NCBI RefSeq assembly: GCF_004341395.1
Contig: NZ_SLXT01000014.1
Span: 1 to 64,000, forward strand
DNA: 64,000 nt
Direction of reading: 5' to 3'
Source: Heliophilum fasciatum
GTDB lineage: Bacteria; Bacillota; Desulfitobacteriia; Heliobacteriales; Heliobacteriaceae
The translations under genes and the position numbers were made by a program. Each line of letters begins with the position of its first letter. Positions within the stretch are counted from its first letter, which is position 1. Positions 63,955 to 64,000 of the stretch are shown here, one piece after another. A model generated the notes under the pieces. The model was not told the origin of the DNA and did no database searches. It saw only the letters and a list, made by a program, of their open reading frames with translations.

Positions 63955-64000
63955 CTCGATTCTCCTTTTTGAAAAAATAATGCTGTCTACGGACCGAAAC

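Overview
The window is the replication-origin region of an endospore-forming, low-to-mid-GC Firmicute of the class Clostridia. The gene order jag-yidC-yidD-rnpA-rpmH / oriC / dnaA-dnaN-recF-remB-gyrB, soj-spo0J with parS sites, and sporulation genes (spoIIR, tlp, yyaC, a LonC-type protease, yidC/jag) support this. A heliobacterial or Peptococcaceae-like host is my best guess, from the cbiMNQO, larBC, SKI2-like helicase and DUF441 content, but no gene here proves the family.

Layout. 1-382: a yybP-ykoY (manganese-type) riboswitch whose target gene lies off the left edge. 382-16,744: leftward housekeeping genes: dnaB, a spore Lon protease, rplI, gdpP, DUF2232, ssb, ychF, DUF951, mscS, a HEAT-repeat protein, an M18 aminopeptidase, cvpA, and a helicase-loader pair (DnaI/DnaC-like ATPase plus DnaD-like protein). 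16,915-25,442: a SKI2-like helicase, an intergenic DnaA-box cluster far from oriC, acsA, an MFS transporter, DUF441, phosphosulfolactate synthase and DUF2284. 25,538-28,951: two tandem chromosomal TubZ-like tubulin GTPases; the first has a sigma-F-like promoter. 28,990-33,775: an unknown membrane protein with an Arg-rich pentapeptide-repeat tail, then cbiMNQO under a cobalamin riboswitch. 33,929-38,426: tlp, a structured ncRNA (6S-like), spoIIR, an orphan ABC receptor, a YkvI-type permease and yyaC. 38,462-42,983: bactofilin, M23 peptidase, DUF4446 and larBC. 43,144-46,728: a cysteine-desulfurase-like enzyme, spo0J-soj and eight perfect parS palindromes in two groups. 46,732-53,667: rsmG, mnmG, mnmE, jag, yidC, yidD, rnpA, rpmH. 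53,816-60,291: bipartite oriC and the rightward dnaA-dnaN-recF-remB-gyrB genes. 60,438-63,954: an acyltransferase, an aldehyde dehydrogenase and a LysM-NlpC/P60 hydrolase.

How the parts fit. Most genes point away from oriC. The window carries much of the machinery for initiation (DnaA, DnaB, DnaD-like and DnaI-like loaders, DnaN, SSB), for origin segregation (Soj/Spo0J/parS), for cytoskeletal work (bactofilin, two TubZ-like tubulins) and for forespore signalling (SpoIIR, YyaC). Near-consensus sigma-F promoters occur upstream of spoIIR, yyaC and the first tubulin gene. This makes a forespore-expressed tubulin the most exciting hypothesis in the window. The second tubulin gene has a vegetative-type promoter, which suggests a stage-divided pair.

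All functional calls rest on reading motifs and remembered family features; no database search was run.
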